64,000 nucleotides of DNA. It comes from Alphaproteobacteria bacterium (GTDB lineage: Bacteria > Pseudomonadota > Alphaproteobacteria > Bin65). The notes beneath the pieces were generated by a model. It saw only the letters and a list, made by a program, of their open reading frames with translations. It searched no databases and was not told the DNA's origin. Position numbers and translations under genes: made by a program. Below, in pieces: positions 33,754-41,727 of this stretch; positions within the stretch are counted from its first letter, which is position 1, and the number at the start of each line of letters is the position of its first letter. Location: contig JAJFFJ010000017.1 in assembly GCA_021776685.1 (NCBI GenBank), positions 1-64,000 on the forward strand. Reading direction: 5' to 3'.

Positions 33754-34845
33754 ATGCCCACCGTGCGCCACGAAAATCTGAAGGCTGCCGTTGCTGCACT
33801 TGCGACTGCCATGGGCAGTTCCGCGACGGAGGCGGAGATCGTCGCGGGCCATTTGGTCGAAGCAAACCTGAAGGGCCACGACAGTCATGGCGTGGGCATG
33901 ATCCCTCACTATGTGCGCAACTGGCAGGAGGGCACGTTGGTGCTGAACCGGACGCTCGAGAGCGTTCGCGACGATAGCGTGTTCCTGATCGGCGACGGCG
34001 GCGGTGGGCACGGCCAGGTCATGGCGAGAGAGATGATGGCTCAGGCTATTGGACGGGCAGAGCGCGAGGGTGTCTGTCTCGCGGGCCTGAGGAACGCCCA
34101 CCATATCGGCCGTGTCGGCGCCTATGGCGAGATGTGTGCCGCGGCGGGGCTGGTCTCGATACATTTCGTCAATGTCAGCGGTCGTTCGCCCTCGGTCGCG
34201 CCATTCGGCGGGGCGGATGCGCGCTTCATGACCAACCCGATTTGTATCGCCGTGCCGGCTGCCGGAAATCGGCTCCCAACCATCCTGGATTTTGCGACTG
34301 CGGAGATCGCCATGGGCAAGGTGCGGGTGGCGATGAACCAGGGCCAGCAAGTGCCGGACGGCTATCTGGTCGACCATCAAGGGCAGCCGACGACCGATCC
34401 CGGTGTGATGTTCCCCGAATCCCCTGACACGCCCAAGGGGGCGTTGGCGGCATTCGGCAAACATAAGGGCTATGGCTTGTCCTTGATGGCGGAGCTGCTG
34501 GGCGCAGCGCTGACTGGCGGCCTGACCGTCCATCCCGATGGGGGGTGGAACCAGGGCCTGCGCAACAACATGCTGGCAATCGTCATCGACCCGGATCGCC
34601 TGGCCGGGAATGCGGGATTTCTTGCCGATGTGGAGGCGATCCTCGACTGGGCGACAGCGTCACCGCCCGCGGACGCGGCTACCCCGGTCATGGTCGCCGG
34701 AGACCCTGAACGGCGATTCATGGCCGAACGCGGCGCAAATGGCATTGCCATCGACGACGCAACTTGGGCGGAGCTGCGCGATGCTGCGGATGTGGCCGGA
34801 TTAACCGCTTCAAAGTTTGAGGAGCTGGCGGCGCAGGCTCTCTAG
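33754..34845 (+). CDS. Ldh family (malate/sulfolactate-type) oxidoreductase
   Basis: 363 residues. HLVEANLKGHDSHGVGMIPHY holds the catalytic His, AGLRNAHHIGRVGAYGE and NPICIAVPA are characteristic of the Ldh_2 fold, distinct from classical lactate dehydrogenase. It oxidises an L-2-hydroxyacid with NAD(P). ATG at 33754 follows CGGAG. Together with the divergent D-specific enzyme it could interconvert stereoisomers of one hydroxyacid. Confidence 0.9.
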   Translation: MPTVRHENLKAAVAALATAMGSSATEAEIVAGHLVEANLKGHDSHGVGMIPHYVRNWQEGTLVLNRTLESVRDDSVFLIGDGGGGHGQVMAREMMAQAIGRAEREGVCLAGLRNAHHIGRVGAYGEMCAAAGLVSIHFVNVSGRSPSVAPFGGADARFMTNPICIAVPAAGNRLPTILDFATAEIAMGKVRVAMNQGQQVPDGYLVDHQGQPTTDPGVMFPESPDTPKGALAAFGKHKGYGLSLMAELLGAALTGGLTVHPDGGWNQGLRNNMLAIVIDPDRLAGNAGFLADVEAILDWATASPPADAATPVMVAGDPERRFMAERGANGIAIDDATWAELRDAADVAGLTASKFEELAAQAL

Positions 34846-34904
34846 CAATCTGGAATAGAGCCAAATATCGCGGGTGAACCGGTCATGTCGGTAGGTTTTG
34901 GTGT

Positions 34905-34980
34905 GGCGGCGTTCCCACGCCTCTCTTCACGCCACGCGCACTTCGCTTTCGAACAGGAATCCGGCCAGCGCTTCTTCCAC
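34905..34980. repeat. diverged direct repeat, second copy of 30592-30667
   Basis: This segment covers the end of the acyl-CoA ligase gene and about 20 bp past its stop. It is about 80% identical to 30592-30667 in the same orientation, 4.3 kb away. The longest identical run is TCGAACAGGAA. The two copies enclose the amidohydrolase/dehydrogenase block. Confidence 0.55.
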
Positions 34981-36798
34981 GGCAGCGGCGGACGCGCGAG
35001 CCGCCTCCGGGATGGTCACGATCACCTTCATCCCCCGGTGGCCGCCCAGTTCCGCCTCCACGCCGCCGTCGGCGAGATCGAACTGGTCCCTCAATATGTT
35101 CGCCACTAGCTGTTCTGTTACAAGGCTGCGCAATTCCGGCTTGTAGATTTTGCCCACGCTGGTCAGGGGAATCGTCTTGACGATGTGAAAATGCTTTGGC
35201 CAGGCTGGCCGTTCGCCGATGGTGCGCTCCGCATGTTCGCGTAGTTCGGCCTCACTGACGCTTGCGCCGGGACGCAGTTCGACAAAGCATGTGGGAAGTT
35301 CGCCCGCATAGGCGTCGGGCATGCCCACTGCAGCGGCCAGCGCCACGTCCGGATGTTCGGCCATCGCGTTCTCGATCATGGTCGGATCGATGTTGTGGCC
35401 GCTTCGGATAATAAGGTCCTTGGTCCGGCCCGCGATGTAGAGACGGTCCTGTCCGTCCTTGTAGCCAAGGTCACCGGTGTTGAGCGAGCCATCCTGAAAT
35501 ACATCGGCGTTGTGCTCAGCGTTGCTGTAGCCCGGCGAGATGTGTTCACCCCGCGCGGTAATCACCCCGACTTCGTCCACGTCGCAAGTTTCCCCCAGCC
35601 CGCCCTCTGCACTGAAACGGCGTACAGCAACTTCCGTGTAGGGCAGGGCCCAGCCGACCGAGCCAACGCCGCAGTCTCCCGCCAATGGATCGATGCTGAG
35701 CAAGCCGGATGCCTCGGTCATGCCATAGACTTCAAACAGATTTGTGCCGGTCACCTGACGAAAGCGCTCACCCACCGCCGGCGGCAGCAGCGCCGCACCG
35801 GTCAGGCCCGCGCGCACGCAGCTGATGTCCGCGCCGTCCAAGGGAACTTCCAGCGCCGCGCCCACGGCGGTCGGGACGCTGCCGACCAGGGTGGCCTTGT
35901 ATTGCGCGGCCAGACGCCAAAAACCCTGAACCATCGCCGGACTGCGCAGGCCGCCAGGAGACATTACCAGAAGTTCCAGACCGGCCATGAAGGCGCTCAG
36001 GCCGCAAAATATCGTTCCCGCCACATGAAAAAGCGGCAAGGTGGCCGTCAGCGTATCGGTCGGGCGCATGTCGCCGAGTGCCGCACCGCCGAGCGCCGCG
36101 ACGAGCTGACCACGGTGGGTGTGCGCGACCAGCTTGGGCGTGCCTGTGGTGCCGCCGGTGTGGAAATAAGCGGCTACATCGTCATCGCGGCCAGCCTCGC
36201 CGAAGATCAGATGATCGTCCGGCTGCGCCATGAGGGCCGCTCCAATGTCAACGACCCCCTGCTCCTCTGGCGTGCCGGGTGGTGCGACCCTGACCAGGGT
36301 CAAATCGGGCATCAGATCGCGCAGTTGCAACGCCTTTTGCCAGATGTCCAGTTCCGGATGAGGGCCGAGCGCAACCAGGATTTTGGCGCCGGAAGCCTCT
36401 ATCAGGCCGGCTATGTGTTCGGGCTGCAGCAGAAAATTTATAGGCACCGCATATCCGGCAGCCTCCGCGCCCCACAGAGTCACATGGGTCTCGATCAGGC
36501 TCGGCAGCATGTAGGCGACCCCGGGGCGTGGACCGGCCAGGGTATGAAACAAGTTCGCCGCGCGGCGGATAAGGCCCAGAAGGTCGGCGTAGCTGACCTG
36601 CCGAGGCTGCTCATCAGGGGCGCCGGTCATCAGCATGGTGATCGCCGTGCGGTCAGGCTGCTGCTCTGCGGCGCCAATGAAGACGTCCAGGATGCTGCGT
36701 TCCGGCAGCCTCTGTTGCAGCGTCATCGCGTTCTCGAATTGCTGCAGTTCTTCCAATGTGCGGATGGGGCTGTCGCTGAGTATTGCCAATTCGATCAC
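34927..36798 (-). CDS. AMP-dependent acyl-CoA synthetase/ligase
   Basis: 623 residues. The P-loop YFHTGGTTGTPKLVAHTH, VYGMTEASG, GDLGYKDGQDRLYIAGRTKDLIIRSGHNIDP and the late SVGKIYKPELR with the catalytic Lys are complete. It activates a carboxylic acid to its acyl-CoA through an acyl-adenylate. GTG start at 36798. Its 3' end is partly duplicated at 30592-30667, and homology to that copy continues beyond the TGA stop. Confidence 0.9.
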   Translation of the reverse strand: MIELAILSDSPIRTLEELQQFENAMTLQQRLPERSILDVFIGAAEQQPDRTAITMLMTGAPDEQPRQVSYADLLGLIRRAANLFHTLAGPRPGVAYMLPSLIETHVTLWGAEAAGYAVPINFLLQPEHIAGLIEASGAKILVALGPHPELDIWQKALQLRDLMPDLTLVRVAPPGTPEEQGVVDIGAALMAQPDDHLIFGEAGRDDDVAAYFHTGGTTGTPKLVAHTHRGQLVAALGGAALGDMRPTDTLTATLPLFHVAGTIFCGLSAFMAGLELLVMSPGGLRSPAMVQGFWRLAAQYKATLVGSVPTAVGAALEVPLDGADISCVRAGLTGAALLPPAVGERFRQVTGTNLFEVYGMTEASGLLSIDPLAGDCGVGSVGWALPYTEVAVRRFSAEGGLGETCDVDEVGVITARGEHISPGYSNAEHNADVFQDGSLNTGDLGYKDGQDRLYIAGRTKDLIIRSGHNIDPTMIENAMAEHPDVALAAAVGMPDAYAGELPTCFVELRPGASVSEAELREHAERTIGERPAWPKHFHIVKTIPLTSVGKIYKPELRSLVTEQLVANILRDQFDLADGGVEAELGGHRGMKVIVTIPEAARASAAAVEEALAGFLFESEVRVA

Positions 36799-37113
36799 CC
36801 TTCAATAAGTCGCCAACAGGTATTTCCTGCCGGTCGCTGAACCCTCCCGGCGAGTATAGTTCGCCCGCAGGATGCGTGCCTAATGCCGGTTTCTTCGGCC
36901 TGTCAGTTTCTCCCTCGACAGGTGCGCAAGCTTTAATAGCTTCGGTCGGCGACCCACAAGAGCAGCTGTGCCCGGGGTGGACGGGGTGCGGCCTTTGGTC
37001 GACGTTGTTCCCGCCAATATTGCAATTCCGGGGTTTGCCGCGCGAATTCTGGACGTAGAATTAATTACTCGGTTCTATGTGAGTGGGTTCGCAAAAAAGA
37101 GGGGTGTCTGAAA
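36799..37113. other. divergent intergenic region without a gene
   Basis: About 315 bp between the ligase start and the Cys-rich gene. Short ORFs here look non-coding. AATTAATTAC at about 37060-37069 is AT-rich and could be part of the promoter for the Cys-rich gene. Confidence 0.4.
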
Positions 37114-37518
37114 ATGAGCGTGAAGAAATGCCTGATTGGTTTTTCGACGGTGATCTTCCTGATTTCCGTGGCGAGTACCGCCCAAGCGGTCTGCCGCAAC
37201 CTCGTGCCGGGGGATCGGTGGTATAGAGGCTGGGTGAGTTGCTGCGATACCGGTTCCGGTAGCGTCTGGAAAAAACGCAGCACCGGCCGGGTTTCCCGGT
37301 GGAGCCGCAGCTGTTCATCTTACGGTGTATACGCCCGCGCAGGCGGGAACCGCCCTGTTGCACCTGGCCGGGTTTGCCGCAATTTGAGGCCCGGCGATAA
37401 ATATTTCGGGCGCTGGGCCCGCTGCTGTGACACCGGCAACGGTCGAAGCGTCTGGACGGCCCGTTCAGGCCGCAGGTCGGTCTGGCGGGGGACATGCCGG
37501 CGCTGGGGGATTTACTAG
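37114..37518 (+). CDS. secreted cationic Cys-rich protein with two 47-residue repeats
   Basis: 134 residues, family not recognised. A signal peptide (KKCLIGFSTVIFLISVA ... AQA) should be cut after residue 25. The mature protein is two repeats with identical Cys spacing: C27, C43-C44, C67 and C88, C104-C105, C128 (C-x15-CC-x22-C). Shared text includes CRNL-PGD, W--CCDTG-G and a final G-Y. It is strongly basic (many Arg) and rich in Trp, suggesting a disulfide-bonded periplasmic or secreted protein that binds an acidic surface. A divergent origin from its neighbours is possible, since they are metabolic genes. Confidence 0.75.
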   Translation: MSVKKCLIGFSTVIFLISVASTAQAVCRNLVPGDRWYRGWVSCCDTGSGSVWKKRSTGRVSRWSRSCSSYGVYARAGGNRPVAPGRVCRNLRPGDKYFGRWARCCDTGNGRSVWTARSGRRSVWRGTCRRWGIY

Positions 37519-37570
37519 GCGTCACCAGCGCGCCGCATCGCCAATAGGCGGGCGGCGGGCCGCGGCGGGA

Positions 37571-38458
37571 TTAGCCGGATCGTTTGGTGGTCCCGGTCTC
37601 GCCGCCGATGGCGCGGTAGATTTCTGTGTGGTCGGCATCCGGGAGGACCCCATGGGCCTGACGCCAGACATCGGCGATGAGCTGGCCGATGCGGTTGTGG
37701 GTGCCGGCGGCGTTCAGGCTCTCTTCGAAGAGGGTCAGGTCTTTGGCCATCAAGGCCATGTCGAAAAAGCTGTCCCAGGTTTCCGGCACTACGTGGCGGG
37801 GAAATTTGTCCATGGAGCCGTAGCTGCGGCCGCTGGAGACATTCACCACATCCAGAATGGTCTGCATGTCGAGGCCCTGGGAAAGGCCAAAGTGCACGGC
37901 TTCCGACGTCGCCGCCATGGTGGTGGCGGAGAGGAAGTTGTTGAGCAGCTTTACCGTCTGCCCCATGCCCGGCTCGTCGCCCACGTGAAAGATGTTCTTT
38001 GAGATAGCCGCCAGCGCCGGGCGATGGATTTCCAGCAGGTCCGCGGATCCTCCCCACATGGTTGCGATCGTGGCCGCCCTGGCGCCAACCTGCCCGCCCG
38101 AGACCGGACAGTCGATAAAGACCGCATCCCCCGCCGCGCAGGCGTCTGCCGCGTCCCGGGCGGCCTGGGTGCCGATGGTGGAGAGATCGATGACGGTGCC
38201 GGCGCGCCGGTCATTGGTCGCCATCATCTCGGCGATTACGGCGAGGCTCACGCGGCCGTCCGGCAGGCTCAGGAACACCGTATCGGCGCCTCGCGCGACG
38301 TCGGCTGATGACCTGGCTGCCTGGGCCCCTTCTGGCAGCCGTGCCTCTGTTCCCGCGGCGTCGAACGCCAGTACGTCGAACCCGGCCTGTGCCAGGTTCG
38401 CCGCCATGGGTTCGCCCATGTTACCGAGGCCAATCCATCCATAGGCGTGGGTGGTCAT
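37571..38458 (-). CDS. 3-hydroxyisobutyrate dehydrogenase-like NAD(P) oxidoreductase
   Basis: 295 residues. GWIGLGNMGEPMAANLAQAG is the Rossmann motif, DCPVSGGQVGAR the substrate loop and GQTVKLLNNFL the catalytic Lys helix of beta-hydroxyacid dehydrogenases. The ATG at 38458 overlaps the TGA of the upstream CMD gene (ATGA), so translation is coupled. Substrate unknown. Confidence 0.9.
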   Translation of the reverse strand: MTTHAYGWIGLGNMGEPMAANLAQAGFDVLAFDAAGTEARLPEGAQAARSSADVARGADTVFLSLPDGRVSLAVIAEMMATNDRRAGTVIDLSTIGTQAARDAADACAAGDAVFIDCPVSGGQVGARAATIATMWGGSADLLEIHRPALAAISKNIFHVGDEPGMGQTVKLLNNFLSATTMAATSEAVHFGLSQGLDMQTILDVVNVSSGRSYGSMDKFPRHVVPETWDSFFDMALMAKDLTLFEESLNAAGTHNRIGQLIADVWRQAHGVLPDADHTEIYRAIGGETGTTKRSG

Positions 38459-38850
38459 GCGTCTTTTTCCGGGTCGATGCCCATGTCGGCGAAGACTTCC
38501 CGGGTCAGCTTGAAGGCGGTGACTCCCGCCGGGAAGCCGCAATACATGGTCGCCTGCAGCAGCACTTCCTTGATCTCATCCAGGGTACAGCCATTATTGA
38601 TGGCGCCGCGCAGATGCAGCTTGAATTCGTCGCCCCGGTTGAGGGCGATCAGCATGGCGAGGTTGATCATGCTGCGCTGGCGGAGAGGCAGTCCCTCCCG
38701 CGCCCAGGGCCCGCCCCAGGCATAAGACGTCACCCAGTCCTGGAACTCGGCGGCAAAGCTGCCGGCGTTGGCCAGCGACCGCTCCACATATTCCTCGCCC
38801 AACACCTTCTTTCGAATCTTCAGGCCTGTCTCAAATTGTTCGCTCGGCAT
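38455..38850 (-). CDS. carboxymuconolactone decarboxylase family protein (PcaC-like)
   Basis: 131 residues. GLKIRKKVLGEEYVERSL, RSMINLAMLIALNRGDEFKLHLRGAINNGCTLDEIKEVLLQ match 4-carboxymuconolactone decarboxylases, including the Glu and His around the active site. No AhpD CxxC. It may decarboxylate a lactone in aromatic degradation or be a generic family member. Coupled to the dehydrogenase by a 4-bp overlap. Confidence 0.88.
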   Translation of the reverse strand: MPSEQFETGLKIRKKVLGEEYVERSLANAGSFAAEFQDWVTSYAWGGPWAREGLPLRQRSMINLAMLIALNRGDEFKLHLRGAINNGCTLDEIKEVLLQATMYCGFPAGVTAFKLTREVFADMGIDPEKDA

Positions 38851-38927
38851 CGGCTTTTCCCCCGTTGGTATGGTTGGTTTAGGCGCGCACGCATTCTACA
38901 GTGCCGCAATCTAGCTTGGGGGAGACG

Positions 38928-39734
38928 ATGGCGGAATTGCCCAATTATCAGGTCTATGCCGTGCGCTATGCAAAGCGGGTCGGCATGCGGTCCGAGATGT
39001 TCTTTGATGGTGGCTATCGGGATGTGGATCCCCACAACGCGCCCGCGCCCATGGACTATTTCGTCTGGGCGGTGGTGGGGCCAGACAAGACCTGGGTGGT
39101 CGACACCGGTTTCTCCCCGGTGGACGCAGATAAGCGCAAGCGCGAGATGTTGCGCACCCCGGCCGAAGGACTGGCGGAAGTGGGTGTCGATGCGGACACG
39201 GTTGAGGATGTGATCGTCACCCACCTCCACTACGACCATATCGGCGGCTTCGACTTTTTTCCCAACGCGCGCTTCCACGTGCAGGACGACGAGATGGCCT
39301 ATGCCACCGGCCGCTGGATGACGGAACCGTCGATTGCCCACGCCTTCGAAGCGGAGCATATCGCGCAGATGGTGCACCGGGTCTTTGATCGCCGGGTGGT
39401 GTTCCATGATGGCGATGCCGAGCTCGCGCCGGGCATTTCGGTTCACTGGGTGGGCGGCCACACCAAGGGCTTGCAGGTGGTGCGCGTGCACACCCAGGCT
39501 GGCTGGATGGTGCTGGCGTCAGACGCCATGCACTACTACGAGAATTTCGAAGACCGGCGGCCATTCTGGATCGTCTTCGACATGGGTGACTATCTCGGCG
39601 CCTACGATACCATCGCGGCCTTGGCCGATGATCCAAAGCTGATCATCCCCGGCCACGACCCGCTGGTGTGTGAGCGGTTTCCTGCTGCGAAGCCCGGCCT
39701 GGAAGGCGTGGTGCACCGGTTGGATGTGATCTGA
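38928..39734 (+). CDS. metallo-beta-lactamase fold hydrolase, N-acyl homoserine lactonase type
   Basis: 268 residues. THLHYDHIGGFDFF is the HxHxDH zinc motif, then VGGHTKG and ASDAMHYYENF supply the remaining His and Asp. The order matches AHL-lactonase-like MBL enzymes (AiiA group). It may open a lactone of a signalling or catabolic molecule. ATG at 38928 follows GGGGGAG; an upstream GTG at 38901 lies before that site. Confidence 0.87.
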   Translation: MAELPNYQVYAVRYAKRVGMRSEMFFDGGYRDVDPHNAPAPMDYFVWAVVGPDKTWVVDTGFSPVDADKRKREMLRTPAEGLAEVGVDADTVEDVIVTHLHYDHIGGFDFFPNARFHVQDDEMAYATGRWMTEPSIAHAFEAEHIAQMVHRVFDRRVVFHDGDAELAPGISVHWVGGHTKGLQVVRVHTQAGWMVLASDAMHYYENFEDRRPFWIVFDMGDYLGAYDTIAALADDPKLIIPGHDPLVCERFPAAKPGLEGVVHRLDVI

Positions 39735-39759
39735 ATGTGCAAAATAGGTTTGTTTCGCA

Positions 39760-40434
39760 GTGTCCACACCTGATGTGACCCGCCGGCTTGCCGCAGAAGC
39801 GCTCGGCACTGCCCTGCTGCTTGCCACGGTTGTCGGCTCCGGCATCATGGCGGAGACCCTGGCGGGCGGAAATGTGGCGTTGGCGCTGCTGGGCAACACC
39901 GTGGCCACCGGCGCGATCCTTGCCGTGCTGATCCTGATATTCGGGCCGGTCTCGGGCGCCCATTTCAATCCTGCCGTTACCCTGTCCTTCCTGGTGCAGC
40001 GAAAGATCAGCCTGCCCGATGCAGTGATCTACGTGTTGGTGCAGGTGGCTGCCGGAATCGGCGGTGTGATGATCGCCCATGTCATGTTCGATCAGGCCCT
40101 CATCAGTAGTTTTGCGCGACCGCGGACCGGTATTGGCCAGTGGACCGGCGAATTCGTGGCGACGTTCGGTCTGGTGGCGACGATCATCGGCTGCATCCGC
40201 TAACGGCCGGAGGCAGTGCCTTACGCTGTCGGCCTGTTCATCACCGCGGGATACTGGTTCACATCGTCCACATCTTTCGCCAACCCGGCGGTGACGATCG
40301 CGCGGGCTTTTACGGCAAGCTTCTCCGGCATCCGGCCTGTGGATGCGCCGGCTTTCATCGCTGCGCAGGTGGTGGGCGCGCTGGCCGCCACGGCAATCAT
40401 GCTATGGCTTTGCCGCCCGGATCGCCCTAAGTAG
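39760..40434 (+). pseudogene. aquaporin/MIP channel interrupted by in-frame TAA
   Basis: The frame encodes helices of a MIP channel with the first NPA motif (HFNPAVTL), then stops at TAA 40201-40203 after ATIIGCIR. In the same frame, directly after, come PYAVGLFITAGYWF, the second NPA motif (FANPAVTIARAFT) and the last helix up to 40434. So a single nonsense change splits one channel between its half-helices. Neither piece could form a pore. It may be a recent pseudogene or a sequence error. A downstream GTG at 40216 could start the second half, but a half-channel is unlikely to work. Confidence 0.8.
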
Positions 40435-40497
40435 AACGACCCGGCATCTCTCCAGGACTGGCCGGCCGCCTTCCCATCGCCCCGGTCTACGCCCCCT

Positions 40498-41727
40498 ATG
40501 TCCCTTGCCCGTTCGCCGCTGTTCCTTGTCATCCTCGTGTGCGTTACGGCGATCGCACCCTTTTCCATGCAGATGTTCCTGCCGGCGCTGCCCTTCATCC
40601 AGGTGGACTTTGGCGTAACTCAGGACTTGGCCATCCTGACCCTCACCCTGTCGCTGTTCGCAATTGCGTTCGGCAATTTTATGTACGGGCCCTTGTCGGA
40701 CAGGTTCGGCCGCAAGCCGGTCCTGCTTGCGGGCCTGGTAATTTTTCTGGCCGGCAGCCTGCTTGCGGCGCTGGCGCAGGACATCTCGACCCTGATCGCC
40801 GGCCGCCTGCTTCAGGGCGGCGGTGGCGCCGCGGGAATGGTGGTGGCGCGCGCCATGGTTCGCGATGTCTATGGCGCCAGCCAGGCGGCACGGGCGATCT
40901 CCTATCTGACCATGGCGATGGTTTTTGCGCCGATGTTTGCGCCCACTGTCGGCGGATTGCTGACCGATGCAATCCACTGGCGCGCCGTATTCGGGTTCGT
41001 CGCCGTGTTGATTATGCCGGTGCTGTTGATCACCTGGTTCCGGCTTGAAGAGACGTCGCCACTCACCGGTGCGGCCGCCAGGGGCATGATGCTGGCCGGC
41101 ATCCGGCGGCTCAGCCGTTCAGCGCGGTTCTGGGGCTTCACCATTTCCTCCAGCCTGTCGATTGCGATCTTCTTCGTTTATGTGGCGGCGACCCCGTTCC
41201 TGGCCATCAATGTGCTGGGCCACAGCGCAGCTGAATACGGGATGACCTACCTTGTGGTAGCGGGGTCCTATATCACCGGCACCTTCCTCGGCACCCGGCT
41301 GCATCCCTGGCTGGGCGAAAAGGGGCTGATTACCTTCGGCAGCATTGGCGTCGCCCTCGTCACCGGTGGCGCGATTGTGGTCTATCTCACGACGCCGCTC
41401 AGCATTTACACCCTGGTCGCCCCGGCGGGGCTGTTTTCTCTTTTTCAGGGATCTACCATCCCGGTGGGCCAGGCGGGTGCGATCAATGTGGACCCGCGTT
41501 ATGCCGGTGCGGCCTCTGGCCTGGTCGGGTTTTTTCAGATGGGGTGTGCAGCCGTCATGGCGCAGCTGGTGGCCGACCTGGCAGATGGCACAGTCTGGCC
41601 GATGGCGATTACCTCCGTGGTTCTGGCGGTGCTGGCGATCCTGGCGCTGCCGCTGATCTGGCTGAAATCTGGCAAAGCCGACGCAGACGCAGATGCAGGT
41701 GCGGCCATTGTGGAGGAGAGTGCGTGA
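40498..41727 (+). CDS. multidrug efflux MFS transporter, Bcr/CflA type
   Basis: 409 residues, about 12 transmembrane helices. YGPLSDRFGRKPVLLAGL is the MFS motif A, and LQGGGGAAGMVVARAMVRDVYG matches the Bcr/CflA drug:H+ antiporter subfamily. It would export drugs or sulfonamide-like compounds. Its stop overlaps the GTG of the next gene (GTGA). Confidence 0.9.
   Translation: MSLARSPLFLVILVCVTAIAPFSMQMFLPALPFIQVDFGVTQDLAILTLTLSLFAIAFGNFMYGPLSDRFGRKPVLLAGLVIFLAGSLLAALAQDISTLIAGRLLQGGGGAAGMVVARAMVRDVYGASQAARAISYLTMAMVFAPMFAPTVGGLLTDAIHWRAVFGFVAVLIMPVLLITWFRLEETSPLTGAAARGMMLAGIRRLSRSARFWGFTISSSLSIAIFFVYVAATPFLAINVLGHSAAEYGMTYLVVAGSYITGTFLGTRLHPWLGEKGLITFGSIGVALVTGGAIVVYLTTPLSIYTLVAPAGLFSLFQGSTIPVGQAGAINVDPRYAGAASGLVGFFQMGCAAVMAQLVADLADGTVWPMAITSVVLAVLAILALPLIWLKSGKADADADAGAAIVEESA

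Noticed and set aside
39760-40434. Aquaporin break as a recoded codon
   Set aside because: The stop is TAA, not TGA, and the position has no Cys role.
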